A stretch of DNA of 64,000 bases from Pedobacter sp. MC2016-24 (GTDB lineage Bacteria; Bacteroidota; Bacteroidia; Sphingobacteriales; Sphingobacteriaceae). The stretch is from assembly GCF_015223055.1 (NCBI RefSeq), contig NZ_JADFBX010000001.1, positions 186,001-250,000 of the forward strand. Direction: 5' to 3'. Every line of letters starts with the position of its first letter. Within the stretch, counting starts at the first letter, position 1. A program made the position numbers and the translations under genes. The notes under the pieces are model-generated. The model made no database searches. It was not told where the DNA came from and saw nothing but the letters and a program-made list of their open reading frames with translations. Positions 41,022 through 50,253 of this stretch are shown here, in pieces.

Positions 41022-41789
41022 TTATTCATAGGTATGTTCTACAACTTCGATGACCATATGCTCCCCCTCCCGCCATTTCGTCCAGCCTTCATAATTTATC
41101 TTATCATCAAAATTGGATTCCCTACCGAAACCCTTTTTTAACTTGATCCATTCACCTTTTACTGCGGCTACCCCAAAAGGTAAAAAGTCATGCTCTTTCT
41201 GCTCAAAAATAGCTTTACCACCTGGCTGATCATAAATCACCAACTTATCCTTCGTTATAAACTCCACCCTTTTCAGATACCGCTCCCAGGTTTCAAAAAT
41301 AAACCACCTGGGATTGTACTTGGAACCAGGACAATTGCTACAGTTATTGTCCCAGAGCTCCCGCTCAGTGGTGTAATAAGAGCTAAATGCATCTCTTTTG
41401 ATAAAAAAGGTTTCCCAGGTATCCTCATTGGTAACGACCTCAAAAAACTTTGCAGTTGTATCCACCACCCGGAACTTCAATTCAGCCGGAAAACGGATTA
41501 AACCCATACTGATATCTTTCCGGCCTGCTTCATCACTATCGCCGGCATTCATCAAATAAGGCTTCATTTTAATCCGGGAGACGAATTTAGTAACACCCGA
41601 CTTTTCAACTTCAAATTTTAAGATATCAGATGCCGTATGATCCGTATCACCTTTATACAATGGAATATCATACCTGGTATTAACAGTAAGTAAGCCAATC
41701 CCAATGGCTTTTTTAGGACTTGCTTTTGGTTCCTTACAACGGACCAGGGAAAGTAGAAGAGCAGGTATTAAGAGCAGATATTTATACAT
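41022..41789 (-). CDS. Hypothetical lipoprotein
   Basis: 255 residues with lipobox LLSLVRC (Cys18). The mature domain carries strand-rich segments, an NNCSNCPG Cys pair (CxxC) at ~150 and a C-terminal ~90 residues (IYDQPGGKAIFEQKEHDFLPFGVAAVKGEWIKLKKGFG) that read like an SH3-type barrel. It is probably on the outer or inner membrane facing the periplasm. No enzymatic motif. Confidence 0.7.
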   Translation of the reverse strand: MYKYLLLIPALLLSLVRCKEPKASPKKAIGIGLLTVNTRYDIPLYKGDTDHTASDILKFEVEKSGVTKFVSRIKMKPYLMNAGDSDEAGRKDISMGLIRFPAELKFRVVDTTAKFFEVVTNEDTWETFFIKRDAFSSYYTTERELWDNNCSNCPGSKYNPRWFIFETWERYLKRVEFITKDKLVIYDQPGGKAIFEQKEHDFLPFGVAAVKGEWIKLKKGFGRESNFDDKINYEGWTKWREGEHMVIEVVEHTYE

Positions 41790-42046
41790 TCAGATTTTTT
41801 AAGTGTTTTAGATCATCACATCTTGATATGCACAGTTAATCTTAATTAGAGCAACAGCTGGCACATCTCATTCTAAAATAACAATGTTCTCCCCGCTATG
41901 TTTTATCAAGCCAGGAAATCTTAGCCCATGGGATTCCTGTTCTAAGACAGAAAATGAGGCAATACTAAAAATTTGCTTCCTCTAAAGTACCTTCCGCTCT
42001 GTGACCACAGCAGCAGATGCCAGTTACAGGAGAGGAAGCAAGCTTC

Positions 42047-44443
42047 CTATTTTACACCTCCAAACTTGTAGGCAAACTCTGCAATAAAGTTAGCAGGTGC
42101 TTGCGGAATCGTGGTTCCCCAGCCAATAAAATAGTTTTTATCGGTAATGTTATTGGCTTTTAAGCCTAACCTGTATCGTTGCTGATCATAACTCAACGAA
42201 GCATTGATGACTGTATACGCAGGTAAAGTAAACAAACTGGTGGTGGTAATTGCTGTAATGTTACTGCTGGCGTAGTTTCCGCCTAAACCAATCCCTATCC
42301 CCCTCAATGAACCTTCACTAATGCGGTAACTTGCCCAGGCATTCAACATTGACTTAGGTCCGGCACTTTCAGGACGCAGGCCATCTACATTGGCAGCAGC
42401 TTTTAAATATTTACTGTCATTAAAGGCATAACCCGCAATAAGGTTAAAACCAGGAATTGGATTAAAAGCCAGTTCTGCCTCAAAACCTTTACTCAGCTGA
42501 TTCCCATTCTGAATACTAAATCCTGCACGATCGGGGTCCAACCGCACCGTATTGTTTACTTTAATATAGTAATAACTCATTGTACTGGTCAATCTACCTT
42601 CTAAAAGGCTCAATTTTACCCCACCTTCAGCCTGATTTGCCAGTCTGGGTTTAAAGCTGCTAATGGTTTGATCTGGTTGTGTTACAGGTGCCACGTTTTG
42701 AAAACCACTCATATAATTCGCAAATACCGAAAGTTTATCCTTAACCGGCTGATAAACCAACCCAAACTTTGGCGCAAAAGCAGTTTGGTCATACTTCGCT
42801 GCTGTTAAGCGTGTATTCAGATTAAAAGTACCCTTATTTTCAAAACGATCAACCCGGACACTCAGCAAAGCCATTAACTCCGGTGTCAGGTCCAATACAT
42901 TCTGTACATAACTACTGTAGGTGTCTTGCGAAGATCGTGTACGTGTTGGCACAATTCCCTTTACTTTATCCGTCAAAGCGACCTTAGTCAAGGCGCCATA
43001 CTCAGCCGCTGTCGGATTAATGGCATCAATTTGGTCAAAAGCCACAAATGCACTACTTGCCCTGGCTTCAGTATGCAGGTAATCCAGCCCGATCAGTAGC
43101 CGGTTGCGTATTTCGCCCAACTTAAATTCTGTAGTGAAATTCTGTTGCAAATCGGCCATGGCATTTTTGCTATATAAGGATAATGTAGCGTTCCTTGTTA
43201 ATCTCAGATTACCGGCAGCCATACTCAGGTAGGCAGATGCCCCATCACCATCGGTACTTGAAAAAGAAAAATTAGTTTGCGATTTCCAGCCTCCACCCAT
43301 TTCATAATCTGCCTGGGCATACATATTACCCGTGGTTACGTTGCTTTCCATATCATCGCCAACAAATCGGCGCTTAAAATCAAAATTCAGTTCGGCCGGG
43401 GTATGTACGCCTGTCGCATTCGAGGCATCCGCAAATAACCGGTAAAAGCCATTATTTTTGCCTTTCATGTATTCAGCTTCTAACGTGAGCGTCAACCTAT
43501 CATTGGCTTTATAAGTTAAGGACGGTGCTACAAAGCCGTAAGACAAGAAACCAGCATCCTGAAAATTCCCTTCGTAATGTTTGGCTCCAGATAACCGGAA
43601 CAATAAGGTTTTATCGGCATTTAAAGGCACATTTACGTCCGCAGTTAAGCGGCTCAGGCCAAAACTTCCGATAGAATAACCTGCTATACCTTCAAATACA
43701 TCATGGGGCTTCTTGGTCACGCGGTTAAACAAGCCACCAAACGACGTTAAACTGCTGCTGCCAAACAAAGCACCTGACGGGCCTTTGATCGCTTCCAGGC
43801 TTTCCAGATTTACCGGATCCAGGTAGCCTACCGTCATACCAGGTACACCATTTCTCAAATATGAAGCACCAGTAAAACCGCGCATGGCAACCGTACCGCC
43901 CGGTCCATTGCCATTGTTTTGCAATTGCAGAATTACACCTGGTACATTTTTCAGCACATCCGAATAAGTAACAATCATTTGGTCCATAATCAATTCCCTG
44001 CTCACTGTAGTATATACCTGAGGATTTTCTAAATCCTTCAAAGGCATTTTAGCTACAGTTACACTAGCCGGTCTAGAAAACTTATTGGTTCTGCCGCCGC
44101 CTATAATTACTTCTTGCAATTGTGCGTAACTTTCGCTCAAGGTAAAATTCAATTCCAGTTGCTCATTAGCTGCTACAATTATGTTTTTTTGTATTGGTGA
44201 TAAACCGACTGCCGAAACCTTGATCATATACTCGCCAGCCTTTACGTCATTAATTTTATAGTTCCCTTTGTTATCAGTTGTTGCACCTTGCTTTTTGCCT
44301 AGTAGTTGAACCGAGATACGCTGAGCAGGTTTCCCCTCTACAGTTAGCACTTTTCCTTTAATCAGACTCCCCTGCTGGGCGATTGCAGTTAAATGACTGA
44401 AAGCCAATATGCAAAAGAGCGTATTTAGTAATTTTATTTTCAT
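42047..44443 (-). CDS. TonB-dependent siderophore-type receptor
   Basis: 798 residues from Met at 44443 with a signal peptide (MKIKLLNTLFCILAFSHLTAIAQ). A carboxypeptidase-regulatory-like domain (~25-105) precedes the plug (~120-250), with SVTVAKMPLKDLENPQVYTTVSRELIMDQ and NLESLEAIKGPSGALFG, the signature of FhuA/FecA-type siderophore receptors. A barrel of the usual size ends in FIAEFAYKFGG. It would import an iron chelate using TonB energy. No Fur box is assigned. It is not a SusC, since no SusD partner lies beside it. Confidence 0.92.
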   Translation of the reverse strand: MKIKLLNTLFCILAFSHLTAIAQQGSLIKGKVLTVEGKPAQRISVQLLGKKQGATTDNKGNYKINDVKAGEYMIKVSAVGLSPIQKNIIVAANEQLELNFTLSESYAQLQEVIIGGGRTNKFSRPASVTVAKMPLKDLENPQVYTTVSRELIMDQMIVTYSDVLKNVPGVILQLQNNGNGPGGTVAMRGFTGASYLRNGVPGMTVGYLDPVNLESLEAIKGPSGALFGSSSLTSFGGLFNRVTKKPHDVFEGIAGYSIGSFGLSRLTADVNVPLNADKTLLFRLSGAKHYEGNFQDAGFLSYGFVAPSLTYKANDRLTLTLEAEYMKGKNNGFYRLFADASNATGVHTPAELNFDFKRRFVGDDMESNVTTGNMYAQADYEMGGGWKSQTNFSFSSTDGDGASAYLSMAAGNLRLTRNATLSLYSKNAMADLQQNFTTEFKLGEIRNRLLIGLDYLHTEARASSAFVAFDQIDAINPTAAEYGALTKVALTDKVKGIVPTRTRSSQDTYSSYVQNVLDLTPELMALLSVRVDRFENKGTFNLNTRLTAAKYDQTAFAPKFGLVYQPVKDKLSVFANYMSGFQNVAPVTQPDQTISSFKPRLANQAEGGVKLSLLEGRLTSTMSYYYIKVNNTVRLDPDRAGFSIQNGNQLSKGFEAELAFNPIPGFNLIAGYAFNDSKYLKAAANVDGLRPESAGPKSMLNAWASYRISEGSLRGIGIGLGGNYASSNITAITTTSLFTLPAYTVINASLSYDQQRYRLGLKANNITDKNYFIGWGTTIPQAPANFIAEFAYKFGGVK

Positions 44444-44593
44444 GTTCTTATTTAGATTAATTATAATTAACACGAAAGTATACAAAGGAACCGGAAACCA
44501 CCAAATTATTTTTAGCCAAACTTAACAGTATATCAAACTAAATATCAATCCCCAGGCAAACGCCCAGGGATCTTACACATAATCTTGCGCTGA

Positions 44594-45325
44594 TTATCGG
44601 TTATAGATATCTATAGTATTTTCCAGCTTCTTTTTCGCCGAAAAAGTTTTGAAATAACCACCTGTTACCAAGCCAAGGCCCAGTACCCCTAAACTCGATC
44701 CTATGATGAAATTTTTATCTGAGAAGGCGTTTTTACCTTCGCTGGTGGCAACAAATAATCCTGTTAAAAGAGATGCAGCTCCAGCTATATAGCACAACGT
44801 GGTTGTATTCACGCTTCTGCGGTAAGCGCGAAGCATATCCATACTTCTGGGGTCATCCCTCAGATCCCTTTTCAGGTTGGTATAATTTAACTTTTTCAAA
44901 TCAGAATAGCCTTTATTGTAATACATGTTGCTGTTGATCGCTGTTACAGGCATAGCTGCGTAGGGTAACTCATAAGCGTTATGTGGATTGTAGATAAAAG
45001 GGACATACGATAGCGATTTCTCCAGAAAAACATTGATCTTTCCAGCTATGATCCGCTCTGCGAACGCTTCAGTCCGCATAACTCCCATCTTCCTCGTATT
45101 CGCAAAGAAACCATCTTTGGTATTTAAAAATTTGACTTGTGCGATGGGGACATTTCTGGAGTCCACTTTCACCCGTAGATTTCCCGCAAAATCCGGCCTG
45201 AATTTAATGTCATTTGCGTAAATGACAGAATCAGAATAGAGGTACAAAAAGTCTCTGGATTCGCGCAGCTGGGCACGAGCGCTCAGGCCATAGCAAGCCA
45301 TTGCGATAATTAATAGTTTTTTCAT
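44594..45325 (-). CDS. Hypothetical protein with signal peptide and two membrane helices
   Basis: 243 residues from Met at 45325 (MKKLLIIAMACYGLSARAQ, signal peptide). A beta-rich mature part (FLYLYSDSVIYANDIKFRPDF, VPIAQVKFLNTKDGFFANTRK) is followed by two hydrophobic segments near 175-220 (LCYIAGAASLLTGLFVATSE; IIGSSLGVLGLGLVTGGYF). The order suggests a periplasmic domain anchored by a C-terminal hairpin. No family recognised. Confidence 0.75.
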   Translation of the reverse strand: MKKLLIIAMACYGLSARAQLRESRDFLYLYSDSVIYANDIKFRPDFAGNLRVKVDSRNVPIAQVKFLNTKDGFFANTRKMGVMRTEAFAERIIAGKINVFLEKSLSYVPFIYNPHNAYELPYAAMPVTAINSNMYYNKGYSDLKKLNYTNLKRDLRDDPRSMDMLRAYRRSVNTTTLCYIAGAASLLTGLFVATSEGKNAFSDKNFIIGSSLGVLGLGLVTGGYFKTFSAKKKLENTIDIYNR

Positions 45326-45873
45326 ATCGGTTAAATTTGTGTGTGTAAGTAATACTACACAAAATTCTACCCAAAAAATAATTGTAACCAAGAAATTATA
45401 TATGGCAAAACTTGCTTTTGGAATGCCAACAATTATAACTATATTAGTGCTGCCACTCCAGCCTGATTCCAGGCCTCATTTTCACTTTTTTTCAGAATCA
45501 ATTTACATCTAAGTTCTTGCTTAATGCAATCTATTAACTAAGTCAAGTATACGCCGAACATTGTCCGACTCTCCTCCGACTCTCGTTCGACAAAACTAAG
45601 CTATTAGTTATCCAAAAGCAGCAGCAGATCCGCAGTGTTTATATGCAGGTTAATAGTTGTATAATACATCCAAAAAAATCCGGCAGACAAAGCTTCGGCC
45701 CGGCCCAAACATGCATATAGACATAAAGACATCTAAACATCCACCCTATTCGGATCTAACATATCTCTATTATTGCTAAAGATATCCCCTGAATTTGAGT
45801 CTGAAAATTAATATCTTTGTAAATCAGAGCTTATTACAGGCTTTCCCAAGAATGAACCTACAGAAATTAATCA
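45326..45873. other. Intergenic stretch with periodic repeats
   Basis: About 550 bp between divergent genes. It contains the 11-bp-periodic block at 45553-45591. The rest is AT-rich with no gene-like frame. Confidence 0.5.
45553..45591. repeat. Four CCGAC-type motifs at 11-bp spacing
   Basis: GCCGAAC (45553), TCCGAC (45564), TCCGAC (45575) and TTCGAC (45586) recur every 11 bp, one helical turn, so they face one side of the helix. This fits a multi-site regulator binding region; no regulator is known here. Confidence 0.6.
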
Positions 45874-46644
45874 ATGTTTAGCCTGGACGATCAGAATTCT
45901 ATACTTTGGCGCTTTGACGAAACTAAGGAAATAACTTCATTGGCGTCCGGGCTGATTTTTTCCATAACTGAAAAGCCCCATAGACTGAGTTTGCTCGCTG
46001 CAACAGCATTACAAGCTCATTTAATACAAAAAAACTGGGAGCATAACTTCGGTTTGCCAGCCAATGCCGATGGTGTTGTTATCGGAAAAATGTTTGGTGT
46101 TTTGGTTGTCAGAACAAGCCATGGTAATTTTGGTTATCTCGCCGCATTCTCAGGTAAATTGGCTGGAAAGAATCACCATGAAGGATTTGTGCCTCCCGTT
46201 TATGACGCATTGGCACCGGGTAGTTTTTTGAATGCCGGCATGAAAAAACTGGCTGAAATCAATCTAGAAATATCAGCCTTAGAACTTGAGGGTTCAAACC
46301 AGAATCAAACAAAGGTTTCCATGCTGAAAAATATGAGGAAAAGCCAATCCAGGACTTTGCAAAACCAACTTTTTGAACAATATCATTTTTTGAACAAAGC
46401 AGGCCAGTCTAAAAGTCTAATCGAAGTCTTTAAAAACGTTTTTGCCACGAAACCTCCTGCTGGTGCCGGAGAATGCGCAGCACCTAAATTACTGCAATAT
46501 GCTTTTATGAACGATATGGAGCCACTCGCCCTTGCCGAATTCTGGTGGGGATTATCGCCAAAATCGGCACAGTGGAAACACGGTCATTTCTACCCACCAT
46601 GCCACGAAAAATGTGCACCGATCCTGGCGCACATGTTATCGTGA
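45874..46644 (+). CDS. RluA-family N-terminal domain, truncated before the catalytic domain
   Basis: 256 residues. The segments GKMFGVLVVRTSHGNFGYLAAFSGKLAGKNHHEGFVPPVYD and, near the end, PPAGAGECAAPKLLQYAFMNDMEPLALAEFWWG and YPPCHEKCAPIL are diagnostic of the N-terminal half of the long RluA-type pseudouridine synthases of Bacteroidota (about 550 residues). The RluA catalytic domain should follow but a TGA ends the frame and a convergent gene starts 14 bp on. It is a truncated gene or a free-standing domain; it cannot itself make pseudouridine. Confidence 0.75.
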   Translation: MFSLDDQNSILWRFDETKEITSLASGLIFSITEKPHRLSLLAATALQAHLIQKNWEHNFGLPANADGVVIGKMFGVLVVRTSHGNFGYLAAFSGKLAGKNHHEGFVPPVYDALAPGSFLNAGMKKLAEINLEISALELEGSNQNQTKVSMLKNMRKSQSRTLQNQLFEQYHFLNKAGQSKSLIEVFKNVFATKPPAGAGECAAPKLLQYAFMNDMEPLALAEFWWGLSPKSAQWKHGHFYPPCHEKCAPILAHMLS

Positions 46645-46657
46645 TTAGATTTTAAAA

Positions 46658-47035
46658 TTATCCATTTAACTTATTGCTGGTAATCTTATGGTAGTAAACA
46701 TAAGAAACCATTAAGATAGCCAGAATAATTAATGGAAAGACAGCCTGAAAACTAAAGCCTTCAACACACCAGTGACTGATGCATGCGAATAAAAAATCGA
46801 ATGCAAAACCTGCATATGCCCATTCTTTCACTTTTGCCGGGGTTTTAGGTATGATTAAGGCCAGTGCGCCTAAAATTTTAAATACAACAAGTGCATTTCC
46901 AAAATATTCAGGATAGCCCAGATGAGAGATCCCTTCTTTTGCCAGTTTTGTTTGAGAGGTTAATGCTGGCATCACCCCCTCAAACAGAAAGATGATTGTT
47001 GTGCTTACCCAAAAGATGATTTTTTCCTTTTTCAT
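46658..47035 (-). CDS. DoxX-family membrane protein
   Basis: 125 residues with four hydrophobic segments: IIFWVSTTIIFLFEGVMPALT, VVFKILGALALIIP, WAYAGFAFDFLFACISHW and AVFPLIILAILMVSYVYYH. Length and the motif HLGYPEYFGNALVVFKILGALAL match small DoxX-like proteins. Their role is not firmly known; some relate to redox or stress. It converges on the truncated RluA-type gene with 13 bp between. Confidence 0.85.
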   Translation of the reverse strand: MKKEKIIFWVSTTIIFLFEGVMPALTSQTKLAKEGISHLGYPEYFGNALVVFKILGALALIIPKTPAKVKEWAYAGFAFDFLFACISHWCVEGFSFQAVFPLIILAILMVSYVYYHKITSNKLNG

Positions 47036-47147
47036 AATGGTTTGGTTATCATTTACAAATAATTAACAACTCAAAATTAGTTTGAATGTAAGGAAAAAAC
47101 GTCATTAATTACGACAATCTAAAGGGGTAATTACGTCAAAACGGCCA

Positions 47148-47726
47148 TTAAGCCCCTTGCTTTCTCACATACTTGGTAAGTATAACGATAACCTGACCTT
47201 CTATTTTACCTTCAATCTGGTCTGTGTTATTTTCTACCAGGCGGATATTTTTCACGACAGTACCCAGTTTTACGCTTAGAGATGATCCTTTAACATCCAG
47301 TGTTTTTGTTAAGACAACAGTATTGCCCGTTTCAAGAATTGCTCCATTGCTATCTCTATGTAGTTCTTCAGCCTCAGTTTCTTCCTCATCTAATCCAGCC
47401 TGGGCCCAAGCCAACGTTTCTTCGTCCAGGTACATCATATCTAATGCATCTGAAGCCCAGTTTTCAGCTTTCAACCGGTTCAATAAACGCCAGCTCAATA
47501 CCTGAACCCCTGGCACAACACTCCATATACTTGTAGTTAAGCAACGCAAATGATTTTGATCTGTAGGTGCTGTCCTTTCGATCTGTGCACGGCATTTATC
47601 GCAGATTAAAATGGTATTGTCTTCGTTTGGAACTTTCTGAGGAATTACACTATAGGTATTTAACGGTTCTCCCGACTCACATAACTCGCATTTATTTTCG
47701 CTTCTTTTAAGTAATTGCTCTTCCAA
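47148..47726 (-). CDS. PhnA/YjdM-type zinc ribbon protein
   Basis: 192 residues. An N-terminal zinc ribbon has Cys pairs CELC (~13-16) and CDKC (~42-45). The C-terminal ~75 residues are the PhnA domain: DSNGAILETGNTVVLTKTLDVKGS, then KLGTVVKNIRLVEN and VILTKYVRK, a small beta barrel. A helical acidic linker joins them. These proteins were named for phosphonate uptake genes, but the function is unproven. There are no phn genes nearby. Confidence 0.9.
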   Translation of the reverse strand: MEEQLLKRSENKCELCESGEPLNTYSVIPQKVPNEDNTILICDKCRAQIERTAPTDQNHLRCLTTSIWSVVPGVQVLSWRLLNRLKAENWASDALDMMYLDEETLAWAQAGLDEEETEAEELHRDSNGAILETGNTVVLTKTLDVKGSSLSVKLGTVVKNIRLVENNTDQIEGKIEGQVIVILTKYVRKQGA

Positions 47727-47840
47727 TTTAATTGCTCTATTTTTAATTTAACTGATTAGTCAAAGATAAGGAATATTTCGCAGCCAATAAATTTAGCGGT
47801 TTTCAATTAAACCTTTAGCAGTTATCTCAGTCAAACATCT

Positions 47841-47899
47841 GAGAGCGTTAATTTAGATTGCGGGGCTGGGTTCTTGAAACCTGGCCCCGCGTCTTTTTT
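47841..47899 (+). ncRNA. Short RNA-like element A upstream of the cold-shock gene
   Basis: GAGAGCGTTAATTTA (47841-47855) precedes a GC-rich hairpin, GCGGGGC (47860-47866) with GCCCCGC (47884-47890), and a T-run. The same 15-mer and a related hairpin occur at 52823. It lies 82 bp before cspA. It could be a small RNA, a terminator of the phnA-side transcript, or a leader. Confidence 0.5.
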
Positions 47900-47981
47900 G
47901 TAGGAATTAGATCATAATTCATGATATTTAATTGTTATATCAATAATTTAAACTACATTTAAAAAAATTAAATATAATATA

Positions 47982-48173
47982 ATGCAAAAAGGTACAGTAA
48001 AGTTTTTTAATGAGAGTAAAGGTTTTGGATTTATTACCCCTGCAGATGGCGGTAGCGAAATCTTTGTTCATTCTTCAGGCTTATCTGATAACATTCGTGA
48101 GAATGATTCAGTTGAGTATGATGTAGAAGAAGGCCGTAAAGGTCTTAATGCGGTAAATGTAAAAGTAGCTTAA
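47982..48173 (+). CDS. Cold-shock-domain protein (CspA family)
   Basis: 63 residues covering a whole cold-shock domain: GTVKFFNESKGFGFITPADGGSEIFVHSS with the RNP1 (KGFGFI) and RNP2 (IFVHSS) motifs, ending in GLNAVNVKV. It binds single-stranded RNA and DNA and acts as an RNA chaperone. It has a long AT-rich leader and a strong terminator, and element A lies just upstream. Confidence 0.95.
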   Translation: MQKGTVKFFNESKGFGFITPADGGSEIFVHSSGLSDNIRENDSVEYDVEEGRKGLNAVNVKVA

Positions 48174-48194
48174 CATACTATAAAAATTAATCGT

Positions 48195-48230
48195 AAAGGG
48201 TCTTGTCATTTGATGACAAGACCCTTTTTT
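48195..48230 (+). terminator. Terminator after cspA
   Basis: AAAGGGTCTTGTCAT (48195-48209) pairs perfectly with ATGACAAGACCCTTT (48213-48227) around TTG, then T residues. Confidence 0.9.
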
Positions 48231-48345
48231 CATTTATGTTAATTTATTTTTAACTGCTTTAGTATCAATAAATAGCTTAGATATTGAATCTGTAAAAACT
48301 AAAACCGTAATATTTTTTCTTAACTTCATCAAAAAATATAAAACT

Positions 48346-48474
48346 ATGGAACATCATCAGTCAGTACATGGACAGAACATTACTATTTTCTTGGTTTCTC
48401 TGTGCGTAATTATTATCGTTACTGCTTTTTATCTGTCATTCATCAGAAAAAACAAAGAAGCGGGCGGACATTAA
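48346..48474 (+). CDS. Small membrane protein (42 residues)
   Basis: ATG at 48346 to TAA at 48472-48474. After a His-rich start (MEHHQSVHGQ) a single membrane helix NITIFLVSLCVIIIVTAFYLSFI is followed by the charged tail RKNKEAGG. The pattern of one helix plus positive inside tail supports a real small inner membrane protein. No family recognised. Confidence 0.6.
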   Translation: MEHHQSVHGQNITIFLVSLCVIIIVTAFYLSFIRKNKEAGGH

Positions 48475-48492
48475 TCCACCTGCTTCTTGCAT

Positions 48493-50253
48493 TTAGCTAT
48501 TGCGCTTTCCTTTCAAAAGCATATTCATGGCATGTTCCATGGTTCCAGCTTTAATTACTTCTCCTGAATTCACAAAAAATATCTCATCAGCATTCTCTAT
48601 AGTATTTAGCCGATGGGCAATGATGACCAATGTGGTATGTTTGGGTAATTTTTTCAGAATATCTCCCAAAAGTTGCTCAGTAATGGTATCAATATTTGCG
48701 GTAGCTTCATCCAGAATCAACAGTTCCGGGTTTCTCAAAACGGCTCTCATAAAGGCGATTAACTGCTTTTGCCCGAGACTTATGCTATCGGAATTTGAAG
48801 TCACTTCCGTTTCCAGGCCCTGATCAAACAAAGCCAGCAAAGCTTCCAGATGGGCTTCTTTAATTACAGCTTCCAATTGTTCATTGTTGAAGTCTTTGTA
48901 ATTTGCATTTCCGTAAAGAATATTATCCTTTACCGTACCGGTAAATAAAAACGGCTCCTGCAAAATAAATCCGATTTTTTCAGTGCGTTCCGCCGCAGTA
49001 TAACTTCTGATATCTTTTCCATTTAACAACACCGTACCCTGCGTAGGATCGTATAAACGAGCCATTAACGAAGCTGTCGTGGTTTTCCCTCCCCCTGTCG
49101 GACCTATTAAAGCATAGGTTTTACCCCGCTCCAAATCAAAACTGATGTTGTGCAAAATTTCTTGCCCTTCAGCATATCCGAAATGAACATTTTTGAAAGA
49201 CAATAAGCTTTCCGAAGCTTTAAAATCTGAAACATCAATCGTCTGCAGATCACTTTCCATGGATAAGATCTGAGAAATGCGATCCCAACCTGCCAGTGCG
49301 ACCTGGAAATTGCTCCATAGCGCGGCCAGTTGCCTTAAAGGATTATAGAAATTGACAGCGTAAGACAAATAACTAATTAATAGGCCAATTGTAAACTCCC
49401 CGATGGTAATGAGGTGAATGCCGTAAACCAGAACAATGAGCTGTGCCATACTTGAAAAAAGGCCATAAACCGGGATGAATACCGTATTGGCAATGCCAGC
49501 CCATATGGCTGTGCTGTAGTTTTGCCGATTGGTTTCGTCAAATCTTTTTCTAAAATAATCACGTCTGTTGAAGGCAATAATGACTTTAAAATTGTTCAGA
49601 CTCTCCTGGATACCTGCGCTGAGTCCGCCTACACTTTTCAGGTTCAGGGCATTCTTCTTTTTAACCCATGCGGATACCAAAGCTGTAAACAATAAAATAA
49701 GTATAGCTGGTGTCAGTGTAGCTGCACCAAGCTTGGTATTGATAACAAGCAGAAATACACCGGCCCCGATCATGGTAAATATGCTGCTCAGAAACTGCAC
49801 CAACGATTGAGAAAAAAACTGATTAATTTTGTCGGTATCGTTGTTGACCCTGGAAATTAAATCACCTGCCTTATTCTGGTTGAAAAAAGAAACAGGTAAT
49901 TCCTGTAACTTACTAAATATCGCATTTCGCAGTGTGTACAGCATACGTTGGCTTACACTCCCCATTAATTTTGTCTGAAAGTATCCCGTAACCAGGGTTA
50001 TTAAAAACATGCAAAATAAAATTCCGGAAAACATCAGTACACCATTAAACTGCTTAGTGGTTACATAAGTGTCTATGGTATGGCCAATGAGGTATGGCGC
50101 AAGAAGCAATAAACTCGAATTGATGACGATGGCAATAAAAGCAAGCCAAAGGTTTTTGCGTTCATGCGCAATCAATTGCAAAAGTTTTCTGAGTACCGCG
50201 ATCGTCGACTTTTTCTCCTCCTTTTCCTTAACCTCGTTAAGATTGTAGTTCAT
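48493..50253 (-). CDS. ABC exporter subunit (second of heterodimer)
   Basis: 586 residues: six membrane helices (~35-330) and an ATPase domain (~355-580). Walker A is GPTGGGKTTTA, Walker B LLILDEATANID with the catalytic Glu, and the H-loop IIAHR. The signature reads SISLGQKQ instead of LSGGQ. Its ATG overlaps the end of the upstream gene by 17 bp. Both features match the partner: the degenerate signature would face the partner's degenerate Walker B, leaving one active ATP site. It likely exports a lipid or hydrophobic drug. Confidence 0.92.
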   Translation of the reverse strand: MNYNLNEVKEKEEKKSTIAVLRKLLQLIAHERKNLWLAFIAIVINSSLLLLAPYLIGHTIDTYVTTKQFNGVLMFSGILFCMFLITLVTGYFQTKLMGSVSQRMLYTLRNAIFSKLQELPVSFFNQNKAGDLISRVNNDTDKINQFFSQSLVQFLSSIFTMIGAGVFLLVINTKLGAATLTPAILILLFTALVSAWVKKKNALNLKSVGGLSAGIQESLNNFKVIIAFNRRDYFRKRFDETNRQNYSTAIWAGIANTVFIPVYGLFSSMAQLIVLVYGIHLITIGEFTIGLLISYLSYAVNFYNPLRQLAALWSNFQVALAGWDRISQILSMESDLQTIDVSDFKASESLLSFKNVHFGYAEGQEILHNISFDLERGKTYALIGPTGGGKTTTASLMARLYDPTQGTVLLNGKDIRSYTAAERTEKIGFILQEPFLFTGTVKDNILYGNANYKDFNNEQLEAVIKEAHLEALLALFDQGLETEVTSNSDSISLGQKQLIAFMRAVLRNPELLILDEATANIDTITEQLLGDILKKLPKHTTLVIIAHRLNTIENADEIFFVNSGEVIKAGTMEHAMNMLLKGKRNS

